NCBI GenBank assembly: GCA_964598695.1
Contig: CAZRDB010000003.1
Location: 6,968 to 70,967 of the forward strand
Source: CAZRDB01 sp964598695
Lineage (GTDB): Bacteria; Armatimonadota; Zipacnadia; UBA1398
Direction: 5' to 3'
Length of the DNA stretch: 64,000 bases
Below are positions 19,614 to 27,125 of this stretch, one piece after another (the stretch's first letter is position 1; each line of letters opens with the position of its first letter). The notes below the pieces were generated by a model. The model was not told where the DNA came from and did not search any database. It saw only the letters and a program-made list of their open reading frames with translations. Position numbers and translations under genes: made by a program.

Positions 19614-19678
19614 GAAGCCTTCGAGGCCCGGTCGGGCCCTCGGGGCCCCGGCCCGCGCGAGAGGAGAGAGACGGACCG

Positions 19679-20965
19679 ATGCCGCAGACCGACGCCGAAC
19701 GCAACGCGGCGATCACCCGCCTGGTGCAGCAGCAGTACGAGCGTTTCCCGTACCCGGACATCGACCCGGACCAGGACCCGCGCGGCTGGACGGCCAGCAG
19801 CGCGGTCGACGACATCTGCTACCGCTTCTGGGCTGGGCGAAAGAAGCCCGGCGAGCTGCGCATCCTCGACGCCGGCTGCGGGACCGGCTCCCCGGTCTGC
19901 CAGTGCAAGCTGCGCGCGCCGGAGGCCCACGTGGTCGCCGTCGATCTCTCGAGCACCTCGCTCGACCGTGCCCGCAAGCGTGCCGCGCGCCTCGGCTGCG
20001 AGATCGAGTTCCACCAGTTGCCGCTCCAGCGCGTCGGCGAGCTGGGCCAGACCTTCGACTACATCGTCACCAGCGGCGTGCTCCACCACCTGCCCGACCC
20101 GGTCGAGGGCCTCGCCTCGCTGCGCTCGGTGCTCGATCCCGACGGGATCATCAGCGTGATGGTCTATGGCACCTGGGGGCGCGTCTGCGTCTACGCCCTG
20201 CAGGCGGCGCTGCGGCAGGCCTGCGACCCCGAGAAGCCGATCGAGGAGCACATCCGTCTCGCGCGGACGCTGCTGCTCTCGACGCCCCCGTGGTACCCGG
20301 TGCACCGGCCTTCGTTCAGCTTCGAGCTGCAGCCGTGGAACGACGGCGGCATCGTCGACCTGCTGCTCCACGTGCAGGACCTGCACTACAACGTGCCCCG
20401 TGTGTACGAGTGGGTCCGGCAGGTCGAGATGGAGCTGGTCGACTGGCTCACGCCCTACGACTACACCCCGGAGAACTACGTCCATGACCCCGCGCTGCGC
20501 GCGCTGCTGGCCGAGATGTCCCGCGAGGAGCGCGAGGCGATCGCCGAGCTGTACCACGGCGCCATGAACAAGCAGAGCTTCTACCTCTCGCGACCGGAGC
20601 GCTCGGCGCCCGATGTCGCGATCGCGAACGGCGCCTGGCGCGCACTCGGCTGCCGGCTGCGCGGCGCGATGGACTGGGACGCGATGAGCAAGCTGCCGCT
20701 GGGCGACGACCACCTGGTGAAGATGAGCCTGGGTGACACCGCCGCGGGGCCGGTCCGGCTCAAACGGTGGCAGGCCGAACTGATCGGGCAGATCCGGCGG
20801 GCGCGAGGGCGGGAGACGCTCGGTGACCTGGTCGAGCGCCCCGATGTGCGCAAGTGGATGGACGCGCCCTCGCGCGCGCAACGCGACCGCCTGGTCGAGG
20901 AGTTCCTGCCGGTGCTCCTGAGCCGCGGAGGGATCGCGCTGATCGAGAAGGGGGCGGTCGGATGA
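19679..20965 (+). CDS. Class I SAM-dependent methyltransferase (flagellin-locus)
   Basis: 428 residues. ATG at 19679 follows GAGGAGAGAG. N-terminal QQQYERFPYPDIDP is the YP-rich entry motif seen in a family of protein methyltransferases; motif I is ILDAGCGTG (62-71), then VVAVDLSSTSL (acidic end of strand 2) and FDYIVTSGVLHHLPDP (motif IV region). The C-terminal part (after about residue 230) is a helical domain with RLKRWQAELIGQIRRARG. The gene sits between flagellin genes and overlaps its downstream paralogue. Flagellin or other surface-protein methylation is a plausible job inferred from context; the sequence itself shows only the enzyme fold. Confidence 0.85.
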   Translation: MPQTDAERNAAITRLVQQQYERFPYPDIDPDQDPRGWTASSAVDDICYRFWAGRKKPGELRILDAGCGTGSPVCQCKLRAPEAHVVAVDLSSTSLDRARKRAARLGCEIEFHQLPLQRVGELGQTFDYIVTSGVLHHLPDPVEGLASLRSVLDPDGIISVMVYGTWGRVCVYALQAALRQACDPEKPIEEHIRLARTLLLSTPPWYPVHRPSFSFELQPWNDGGIVDLLLHVQDLHYNVPRVYEWVRQVEMELVDWLTPYDYTPENYVHDPALRALLAEMSREEREAIAELYHGAMNKQSFYLSRPERSAPDVAIANGAWRALGCRLRGAMDWDAMSKLPLGDDHLVKMSLGDTAAGPVRLKRWQAELIGQIRRARGRETLGDLVERPDVRKWMDAPSRAQRDRLVEEFLPVLLSRGGIALIEKGAVG

Positions 20966-22134
20966 GCGCGGCGACGGATCCCGCGATGCGCACCCTGGTC
21001 TCGCCGCAGGGGGCCCCCTTCCTGGACGTCCCCGGCTTCGCGCGACCGGTGCTGTTCCCGGACGCGCCCGCGGCGCCCCGGCGGGTGCTGCACGTCGGCG
21101 CCTACCCCATGGCGGCGCGTGCCCTCGCCGCGGCCTATCCGGAGGCGGAGGTCGCGACCACGGCCGCGCTCGGCGCCACCGAGGACGGCCCACCGGAGGA
21201 GCGGCTCACCCACGTGGCCCTCGAGGGAGAGTCACTCGGTGGGGCCGACGGCTTCGATCTCGTGACCTACGACGATCGCGCCCTGGCGACGCGACCGGCG
21301 CGTGATGCGGCGCTCGCACGACTGGTGGCCGCCCTCGCGCCCGGGGGAGCGCTGGTGGCGAGCTTCCCGTCACGCCTCGCCCGAACGGGCCTGCTGGCCG
21401 CCTCCGAGCTGTTGCGGCGGTACGCCGCACATGCGGGCGAGATGGACGGGGTGAGCCTCGCCAAGCACGTGCTCGGATCGATCCCGCGCGGCCACCACTT
21501 CCGCCTGCGGGCCGAGTTCGCGGCGGAGATCGCGTACGCCGGCGCCGACGCCCTCACCGGCCTGTACCACCTCGTCGAGGACGATCTCTGCTCGGTGCCC
21601 GAGGTGCTCGCGCGCATCGAGACGGCGGGCGGCCACTTCGCGGGCTGGCTCTTCCCGGCCGCGTACGACCCGACGCAGTTCGTGCGCGATCCCGTGGCCG
21701 CGGCAGAGCTGGCCGCGCTGCCGGAGCCGCGCCGCTCGGCGGTCTGCGAGCTGTGTACGGCGCACCCGACGGTTCATCACGCGATTGTGCGAAAGGCGCC
21801 GTCGGGCGCCGAGGCGGCCGGTTCGGACCCGCTCGCCTGCCGCCCGGTGCGGCTGCCGACCTACGCCTGGTCGGAGGCCAAGCCCGACCGCGACGGACGC
21901 GCCCTGCTGGAGCCGACGCCGCGGACCGAGTTCACCGGGCGGATCCCCCTGTCGGCCTGGCACGTGCGCGTCGCCCTCGCGGCCGACGGCGCTCTCTCCG
22001 GCCGCCGGATCCTGGAGCAGGCCGAGGTGCGTCGCGCCTTCGATCTCCCGCCCGATCGCTGGCCGGAGGCGCTCGCCGCGTTCCTCGTCCAGTCACACGC
22101 GTTTCGCACGCTGGCGCTCTTGCCGCCGGCTTAG
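20962..22134 (+). CDS. Divergent methyltransferase-like paralogue, probably catalytically degenerate
   Basis: 390 residues, starting at the ATG that overlaps the previous stop (ATGA). The overall order follows the upstream methyltransferase: an N-terminal Rossmann-like part, a middle region (GADALTGLYHLVEDDLCSVP) aligning with the paralogue's IVDLLLHVQDLHYNVPRVYE, and a helical C-terminus. However, motif I is VLHVGAYPMAAR in place of LDAGCGTG, and the later HHLP segment is lost. I infer a non-catalytic or altered partner, perhaps forming a heterodimer with its neighbour. No promoter or space separates the pair, so they are surely co-translated. Confidence 0.75.
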   Translation: MSAATDPAMRTLVSPQGAPFLDVPGFARPVLFPDAPAAPRRVLHVGAYPMAARALAAAYPEAEVATTAALGATEDGPPEERLTHVALEGESLGGADGFDLVTYDDRALATRPARDAALARLVAALAPGGALVASFPSRLARTGLLAASELLRRYAAHAGEMDGVSLAKHVLGSIPRGHHFRLRAEFAAEIAYAGADALTGLYHLVEDDLCSVPEVLARIETAGGHFAGWLFPAAYDPTQFVRDPVAAAELAALPEPRRSAVCELCTAHPTVHHAIVRKAPSGAEAAGSDPLACRPVRLPTYAWSEAKPDRDGRALLEPTPRTEFTGRIPLSAWHVRVALAADGALSGRRILEQAEVRRAFDLPPDRWPEALAAFLVQSHAFRTLALLPPA

Positions 22135-22188
22135 TTGGGACATGACGCGCGGCCTGGCCGGGTCGTGCAGAAAGGTGGGTCGGACGCC

Positions 22189-22216
22189 TCAAGTTCGCGC
22201 GGCGGTCTGCCGATAG
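22189..22216 (+). promoter_or_regulatory. FliA (sigma-28)-type promoter upstream of flagellin 2
   Basis: TCAAGTTC (22189-22196), 12 bases, then GCCGATAG (22209-22216). The known sigma-28 consensus is TAAAGTTT, 11 bases, GCCGATAA. The same boxes with the same 12-base spacing occur before flagellin 3. This would place the transcript start about 740 nt upstream of the flagellin start codon. Confidence 0.75.
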
Positions 22217-22283
22217 TGTCACCGGTAGACGTGGCGCATGCCACAGCGGGCTGCTCGACGGCCCCTCGCAGGAACAGGTTCGC

Positions 22284-22445
22284 GGGAGGTGAGCGTGCTC
22301 GGACCGCCGGTTCAGGGACGAACCGGCAGGAAGCTGGGAAACGGGGCGAATGCGCGTGCTCGCTTCGCGGTCTCCGCGGAGAGAGCCATCGGCAGGTAGA
22401 GCCGAGGGCAGTCGCCCGTAGCCAGGGAAGGCGTGTTTCCCCCTA
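22284..22445 (+). ncRNA. Flagellin-2 leader, upstream structured domain (copy 1)
   Basis: About 160 nt that align closely with 26434-26592. Visible helices: CCGGTT/AACCGG (22307-22312 with 22321-22326); CTGG/CCAG (22334-22337 with 22422-22425) enclosing CGGGGCGA/TCGCCCG (from 22342 and from 22412); a CGCGG hairpin near 22366-22380; and TCGGC-AGGTAGA-GCCGA. Helices persist where the two copies differ in sequence, which supports RNA structure. No match to a riboswitch class I know. Confidence 0.6.
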
Positions 22446-22459
22446 AGACAATCTGTGTT

Positions 22460-22499
22460 GGGAAGCAGACCCCGTCGCTCGGCGGTCTGCACGTTTCCC
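22460..22499 (+). ncRNA. Leader hairpin B (copy 1)
   Basis: GGGAA pairs with TTTCCC around an inner GCAGACC/GGTCTGC helix (22465-22471 with 22484-22490). In copy 2 the outer pair is retained while the inner helix is a different sequence (CCACT/AGTGG), a compensatory pattern. Confidence 0.55.
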
Positions 22500-22504
22500 C
22501 GAAG

Positions 22505-22617
22505 ACGGAAGAGGTTACCTCAGCGAAGAGGCAGCTCATTCCGCCCGGTGCTCGAAGGCGAACGGTCCGCCAATACCTGTCCCGCCTAGAGCGCACTCCT
22601 TAGGGAACCGATCCCGG
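22505..22617 (+). ncRNA. Conserved leader module L, copy 1 (upstream of flagellin 2)
   Basis: A 113-nt module found three times in the locus, each 456-473 nt upstream of a flagellar start codon. Conserved blocks: ACGGAAGA, ACCTCAGCGAAGA, GCCCGGTG, ACGGTCCGCCAA, CCTGTCC and GGGAACCG. A helix GTGCTC/GAGCGC (22548-22553 with 22589-22594) continues into AGGCG/CGCCT and encloses the conserved loop. A GGG-CCC hairpin closes the 3' end. Confidence 0.7.
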
Positions 22618-22644
22618 TTGCGGTAGGCTGAGCACAAGCCTTGC

Positions 22645-22673
22645 CCCACGCATGCCGAAGCGGCATGGGTGGG
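22645..22673 (+). ncRNA. Leader hairpin D (copy 1)
   Basis: CCCAC-G-CATGCC pairs with GGCATG-G-GTGGG around a five-base loop GAAGC. The same stem occurs at 26791-26819 with loop GCACA, so the stem is conserved and the loop is not. Confidence 0.6.
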
Positions 22674-22770
22674 CATCCGTGCTATCCTCCACTCCCCCTC
22701 CCCCACGCAATCCCGTGTCGTCCGCGCCGACCGACGCGCCGCGTCGGCCCTCCGCGGCCGCCCCCCCCGC

Positions 22771-22818
22771 CAGCTCCCGATGGTCCCTGCACGTCTCCCG
22801 ACACCCGGAAGGTGGTGA
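22771..22818 (+). promoter_or_regulatory. Start-proximal conserved leader block C (copy 1)
   Basis: A 48-base block beginning CAGCTCCCGATGGTCCC and ending GGAAGGTGGTGA; 46 of 48 bases match 26936-26983. It begins exactly 190 bases before the flagellin ATG in both copies, although the sequence around it has diverged. Likely involved in translation control or RNA stability. Confidence 0.6.
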
Positions 22819-22960
22819 CCGGCAAGTCGGTTCGACCGCTCCCATCTCGTGGGAGTGGTGGGAGACTGCACGCATCGCCGCACGGCATTGCCGTCGGCAC
22901 CGGCCGTCGCACGGAGGCGACGCGCACGGCGATGACGACCATCAAGGAGGATGGCAGATC

Positions 22961-25615
22961 ATGGGACTCTTCGTGAACACCAATACCACCGCACTGACCG
23001 CGTACCGCCTCGTCGGCTCCGCGAGCGCCAAGCTGGGCGGCTCGGTCGAGAAGCTCTCGAGCGGCCTGCGGATCAACCACGCGCAGGATGACCCGGCCGG
23101 CCTGGCGATCGCCGAGAAGATCCGGACCCAGGTCAACGGCCTCAGCCGCGCCTCGATGAACGCCCAGGACGGCACCTCGCTCCTCCAGACGGCGGAGGGC
23201 GCGCTGGGTGAGGTCCAGAGCATCCTACAGCGGGTGCGGACGCTGGCCGTGCAGGCCGCCAACGGCACGCTCACCTCGAGCGACCGGGTCGAGATCCAGG
23301 CCGAGGTCGACCAGCTCCTCGCCGAGGTCGACCGGACCGCCGAGGCCACCGAGTTCAACACGAAGAAGCTGCTCGATGGCAGCCTCTCCGCGCTCGTCTC
23401 GGTCGACGACGACGACCTCACGGCGATCATCACGGGCGAGAAGGTCGCGGAGGGCAACTACCGCCTCGAGAAGCAGATGACGCCCGGCCAGGGCGAGGTT
23501 CTGAAGTCCGACATCTTCCGCATCATCGAGGGCGACCAGTACCGCTACGGCACCCGCGGCCTCGCGCAGGACATCAACGACGCCACCGGTGGCGCCGTGG
23601 TGGGAGCCGGCACCGACGGCCGCACCCTGAACGCCTCCGACTTCACGCTCTGGCAGGACATCCAGTGGAGCAACCAGCACGATGACTCGGCGGTGCCGGG
23701 CTCGCCGAACCTCCGTCAGGACTTCGGCGTCGAGTACGACATCGCGGGCGGAACCACCGACATCGTGGGCGTCACCGACTACAGCACCTCGGCGGCCTAC
23801 ACGGCGTTCGCCCTGACGGCCGGCACGGTGGACGCCACCACGGCCGCGGCCTCGGCCGAGGCGCCGTACATCGTGATCGAGGTCGTCGGCCTCCGCACCG
23901 TCGCGGGCACCGACGTCGATCCGGCCGCCTCGATCAGCGGCGACCACATGACGATCGACGCGACCACCTACGACGGCACGGCCAACAACGGCACCCAGTA
24001 CATCTCGGTCCGGGCGACGCGCTACAGCCGGACCGGCGAAGTGCTCGAGCAGACCGATCCGATCGAGCTGTCGACGCTCGACTGGACCGGCGTCGGCACG
24101 AACACGGCGGGCGTCGAGCTGGGGGCCGCGAACGCGGCCGCGGCCGACCTCGGCCTCACGGTCGGCACCACGACCGACATCTCGATGCTCATGGGCCAGG
24201 ACGGCAACGTCGTGACCGTGGGCGACAAGATCGCGCTCGTGATCGACCCGGGCCTGCAGTATGCGGGCGGCAACGGCGGCACCGTGGGCGCGGCGCAGTC
24301 GATCGACGTGAACGACACGGTCGATCTCGATGACGCCAACGCCTACAGCACCTACCTCGCCACCAACGAGGCGGCGCTGGCCGCGGGCGACCGTGGCGAC
24401 TTCGTGCGCATCGGCGCCCGGGTCTCGGCGGCGACGACGGCCACCTCGATGGCCGGCCAGAGCTTCAACCAGTCGATCCTGTGGTTCGGGACCGACGGCC
24501 AGACGCACATGGGCACGGGCAACATCCGCTTCGGCGACCCGCAGTCGGTGACGGCGGCGGGCAACTTCTCGTTCAACCTGTTCGAGTCGACCCTCGCCGA
24601 GCGCGTGACCGAGCTGCAGTTCATCGACCGCTTCCAGTCGGGCGGCGACTCGCTGTTCGAGCCGACCGCGAAGACGCTCAGCGTCTTCGCGAACGGCCAG
24701 AGCGCCGACATCGTGCTCGAGGCCAAGGACACGCTCGAGGGCGTCGCCGAGAAGCTCCGCGCCGCGCTGGTGACGAGCATCGCGGGCGGCGGTCTCGGCA
24801 TGGGGATCGACGGCGACTACACGGAGAGCGGCGTCGACTACAACACGGCCGTCTTCGTCTCCGAAGCGACCGAGAACACGGATGAGGCCGTCGCCGGCAC
24901 GATCGTGCTCCGCTCGACGGTCCCCGGCACCGACGGCCGCGTCTTCTTCTCGGGCGACGAAAGCCTGATCAACGGCTTCTCGTGGGCGAGCGTCCGCGAG
25001 GCGACGCTCAACTCGATGAAGGTCGATGTCTACGACGCCCATTCGGGCGAGTTCGTCGGCTCGCAGACGATCAACGACGGGGTCCTGCGCTCCGTGATCG
25101 GCGGCGTCGACGTCGCGATCAACCAGCGGACCGACGTCTCGGTGAGTTTCGACGCGACCGCGAAGAAGCTCATCTACACCTCCGACTTCGGCAAGGCCGT
25201 CGAGAACGTCCACGTGGTCGACAACTCGCTGACCCTGCAGATCGGGGCGAACCGCGGCCAGACCCTCGACGCGATCGTGGGCCAGGTCAACGTCGACTCG
25301 CTCGAGCTGAACAACCTGCTCGTGGTCGACCGCGATGTCGCCGAGGAGGCGCTCGTGAAGGTCGACAACGCGGTGAACAAGGTCTCGCACCAGCGGGCCC
25401 TGATCGGAGCCTACATCAACCGCTTGAGCAGCACGATCGCCATCAACGACATCACGGCCGAGAACCTGACCGCTGCCGAGAGCCGCATCCGCGACCTCGA
25501 CATGGCCAGTGAGGTCATCAACTTCACCAAGAACCAGGTCCTGACCCAGGCCGCCACCGCCATGCTGGCGCAGGCCAATACGCTACCGCAGAACGTCCTG
25601 ACGCTCCTGCGGTAG
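22961..25615 (+). CDS. fliC: Flagellin 2 (884 aa, large surface domain)
   Basis: Filament subunit with canonical N-terminal (LSSGLRINHAQDDPAGLAI, LLQTAEGALGEVQSILQR) and C-terminal (AENLTAAESRIRDLDMAS, AMLAQANTLPQNVLTLLR) flagellin regions, separated by about 600 residues of beta-rich surface domain. That domain includes NASDFTLWQDIQWS and NLFESTLAERVTELQFIDRF, both with counterparts in flagellins 1 and 3. The ATG at 22961 has AAGGAGG ten bases upstream. It lacks the propeller and fibronectin-like insertions of flagellin 1. Protein length is identical to flagellin 3, with substitutions spread evenly. Expression probably depends on the FliA-type promoter and the long leader. Confidence 0.95.
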   Translation: MGLFVNTNTTALTAYRLVGSASAKLGGSVEKLSSGLRINHAQDDPAGLAIAEKIRTQVNGLSRASMNAQDGTSLLQTAEGALGEVQSILQRVRTLAVQAANGTLTSSDRVEIQAEVDQLLAEVDRTAEATEFNTKKLLDGSLSALVSVDDDDLTAIITGEKVAEGNYRLEKQMTPGQGEVLKSDIFRIIEGDQYRYGTRGLAQDINDATGGAVVGAGTDGRTLNASDFTLWQDIQWSNQHDDSAVPGSPNLRQDFGVEYDIAGGTTDIVGVTDYSTSAAYTAFALTAGTVDATTAAASAEAPYIVIEVVGLRTVAGTDVDPAASISGDHMTIDATTYDGTANNGTQYISVRATRYSRTGEVLEQTDPIELSTLDWTGVGTNTAGVELGAANAAAADLGLTVGTTTDISMLMGQDGNVVTVGDKIALVIDPGLQYAGGNGGTVGAAQSIDVNDTVDLDDANAYSTYLATNEAALAAGDRGDFVRIGARVSAATTATSMAGQSFNQSILWFGTDGQTHMGTGNIRFGDPQSVTAAGNFSFNLFESTLAERVTELQFIDRFQSGGDSLFEPTAKTLSVFANGQSADIVLEAKDTLEGVAEKLRAALVTSIAGGGLGMGIDGDYTESGVDYNTAVFVSEATENTDEAVAGTIVLRSTVPGTDGRVFFSGDESLINGFSWASVREATLNSMKVDVYDAHSGEFVGSQTINDGVLRSVIGGVDVAINQRTDVSVSFDATAKKLIYTSDFGKAVENVHVVDNSLTLQIGANRGQTLDAIVGQVNVDSLELNNLLVVDRDVAEEALVKVDNAVNKVSHQRALIGAYINRLSSTIAINDITAENLTAAESRIRDLDMASEVINFTKNQVLTQAATAMLAQANTLPQNVLTLLR

Positions 25616-25633
25616 CCGGGTGCGGCAGTAGCC

Positions 25634-25682
25634 GGCCCTCGGTGAGCGGGCGACAGCCACCCACCGAGGGCCGCGGCCCCCC
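25634..25682 (+). terminator. Hairpin after flagellin 2
   Basis: Perfect 11-bp stem GGCCCTCGGTG/CACCGAGGGCC (25634-25644 with 25672-25682), 19 bases after the stop codon. No T-run follows. Confidence 0.65.
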
Positions 25683-26337
25683 CCGGACGGTCGCGCGGAA
25701 GGCACGGTGGCACGATGAACGACGGAGCAGGTTCATGATCTCGAGGCCCCGGCCGCCCGATGGGAGGCTGGGGCCTTGTTCGGTTCCCGGGCCGATCGCC
25801 CGGAGGAGTCGCGCGAGATGCGTTCGAGGCGAGTGTTGGACGGGCGCTGAGGCGGGGGAACCTAGCGAGCGGCCTGGACCAGGGAGGGTCCGGCGGCTCG
25901 GGGGACCGGAGGTCCTCGGAGAGCCCGCGCACGGAGCGTCGGAGGCACAGCCTCCGGCCGCCCCCTCAGGGAGGAGCCCGTCCCTCGTCGGGAGTTGCGC
26001 GCCTCGGGTCGGGCCGTCGGACCCCGCGTGTCGGGGGCGGGGGCCCCCCCCCATTGGGGGCCAAATTTTTTACAATTTGCGCACGCGATTTGCAAAATNN
26101 NNNNNNNNCGATCTGCTCCAGCCGCCGCCCATGATCGTGCCCTTGCTGCCGACGATCAGGATCCGTTAACCGCTTACCCCATTGCGCCGCCGGGGCGGGT
26201 TTACCCCCGCCGGGGGGGCCCTGCCCCCCCTCGGGGTGTACCCCGCCCCTCGTGGGCTGTGGCGCGCCGGGGGTCGGGCGTTCGCCCCCCGCGTGTGGGG
26301 GTCCGGCGGCCCCGCCGAAATGGTCTCGAAATAGTTC
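25683..26337. other. Non-coding spacer between flagellin 2 and the flagellin 3 promoter, with scaffold gap
   Basis: No protein-like frame. It contains repeat element M (25932-25981) and a ten-N gap (26099-26108). Immediately left of the gap, an abrupt AT-rich patch (CCAAATTTTTTACAATTTGC) and C/G runs look like a ragged contig end. From the gap to about 26320 the sequence is homopolymer-rich and unreliable. Confidence 0.5.
25932..25981 (+). repeat. Element M, copy 1 (downstream of flagellin 2)
   Basis: 50 bases aligning without gaps to 30098-30147: CGGAGCG, a GGAGGC/GCCTCC hairpin, then CCCCCTCAGGGAGGAGCCCG. A few bases differ, mostly in the hairpin loop and junctions. A shorter shared stretch (GACGGGCGCTGAG) lies about 100 nt upstream of both copies. 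Confidence 0.6.
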
Positions 26338-26365
26338 TCAAGTTCGGCACGCGATCTGCCGATGA
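26338..26365 (+). promoter_or_regulatory. FliA (sigma-28)-type promoter upstream of flagellin 3
   Basis: TCAAGTTC (26338-26345), 12 bases, GCCGATGA (26358-26365). The -35 box is identical to the flagellin 2 promoter, the spacing is the same and the -10 differs only in the last two bases, while the spacers differ. Confidence 0.7.
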
Positions 26366-26433
26366 ACGAATCGGTGGACGTGGCGTTAGCCACGGGGGAG
26401 CCGACAAGCGGCCCCCACGCTGCCGTGATCGAC

Positions 26434-26592
26434 GGGAGGTGAGCGTGCTCGGACCGCCGGTTCAGGGATGAACCGGCCGGAAGCTGGGAAACGGGGCGAA
26501 TGCGCGTGCTTCCTCCGCAGTCCTCGCGGAGAGAGCCGTCGGCAGGAAGAGCCGGGGGCAGTCGCCCGTAGCCAGGGAAGGCATGTTTCCCC
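26434..26592 (+). ncRNA. Flagellin-3 leader, upstream structured domain (copy 2)
   Basis: The counterpart of 22284-22445. CCGGTT/AACCGG and the CTGG...CCAG and CGGGGCGA...TCGCCCG helices are identical. The internal hairpin is CTCCGC/GCGGAG where copy 1 has TCGCGG/CCGCGG, and the TCGGC-AGGAAGA-GCCG hairpin is retained with a changed loop base. Confidence 0.6.
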
Positions 26593-26607
26593 AGGACAAT
26601 CGGTGCA

Positions 26608-26647
26608 GGGAAGCGATCCACTCCGCACAGTGGCGCGCGCGTTTCCC
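26608..26647 (+). ncRNA. Leader hairpin B (copy 2)
   Basis: GGGAA (26608-26612) pairs with TTTCCC (26642-26647); the inner helix is CCACT/AGTGG (26618-26622 with 26629-26633). It sits in the same place as the 22460-22499 hairpin with a different inner sequence. Confidence 0.5.
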
Positions 26648-26652
26648 CGAAG

Positions 26653-26763
26653 ACGGAAGAGGTTACCTCAGCGAAGAGGCAGCTCACTCCGCCCGGTGCT
26701 CAGAGGCGAACGGTCCGCCAAGCCTGTCCCGCCGAGAGCGCACACCCAGGGAACCGGTCCCGA
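26653..26763 (+). ncRNA. Conserved leader module L, copy 2 (upstream of flagellin 3)
   Basis: Shares all conserved blocks with copies at 22505 and 30364. Helix GTGCTC/GAGCGC (26696-26701 with 26736-26741) and inner GGCG/CGCC (26705-26708 with 26730-26733). In copies 1 and 2 the GGCG strand could instead pair with the CGCC of the loop CGGTCCGCC, giving two exclusive folds. Confidence 0.7.
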
Positions 26764-26790
26764 CTACGGTAGGCTGAGCACAACCCTTGC

Positions 26791-26819
26791 CCCACGCATG
26801 CCGCACAGGCATGGGTGGG
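26791..26819 (+). ncRNA. Leader hairpin D (copy 2)
   Basis: Same stem as 22645-22673 (CCCAC and CATGCC arms) with a different five-base loop, GCACA. Confidence 0.6.
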
Positions 26820-26935
26820 CCGGTGTGCTATCCCCCCTGTCTCCCTCCCTCAGCAGTCCCCCGCCTTCCGCGACAGCCCGGGTCGCGCGTCGAGTCCTCC
26901 GACGCGGCTCCGGGATCCACGGATGGTCTGTCCTC

Positions 26936-26983
26936 CAGCTCCCGATGGTCCCCGCACGTCTCCCGACAGCCGGAAGGTGGTGA
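26936..26983 (+). promoter_or_regulatory. Start-proximal conserved leader block C (copy 2)
   Basis: 46 of 48 bases match 22771-22818, and the distance to the start codon (190 bases) is the same. Confidence 0.6.
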
Positions 26984-27125
26984 ATGGGGAGCCGTTCGGC
27001 CGCCGCCGCACCCGCGGGGGCGGTGGGAGACCGCATGGATCGCCGCGCGGCCTTGCCGCCGGCGCTGGCAGCGTCGCATGGAGGCGACAAGCCGGACATC
27101 ACGACCATCAGGGAGGATTGCACAC

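Noticed and set aside
22284..22617. Cyclic di-GMP-I (GEMM) riboswitch
   Set aside because: I looked because flagellar genes are common targets, but the GEMM core (GGGCAAACC ... ACGCAAAGCC) is absent. The conserved blocks are different.
26060..26098. AT-rich promoter or insertion-element end beside the gap
   Set aside because: It is directly at a scaffold break, surrounded by homopolymer-like runs; more likely sequence or assembly error.
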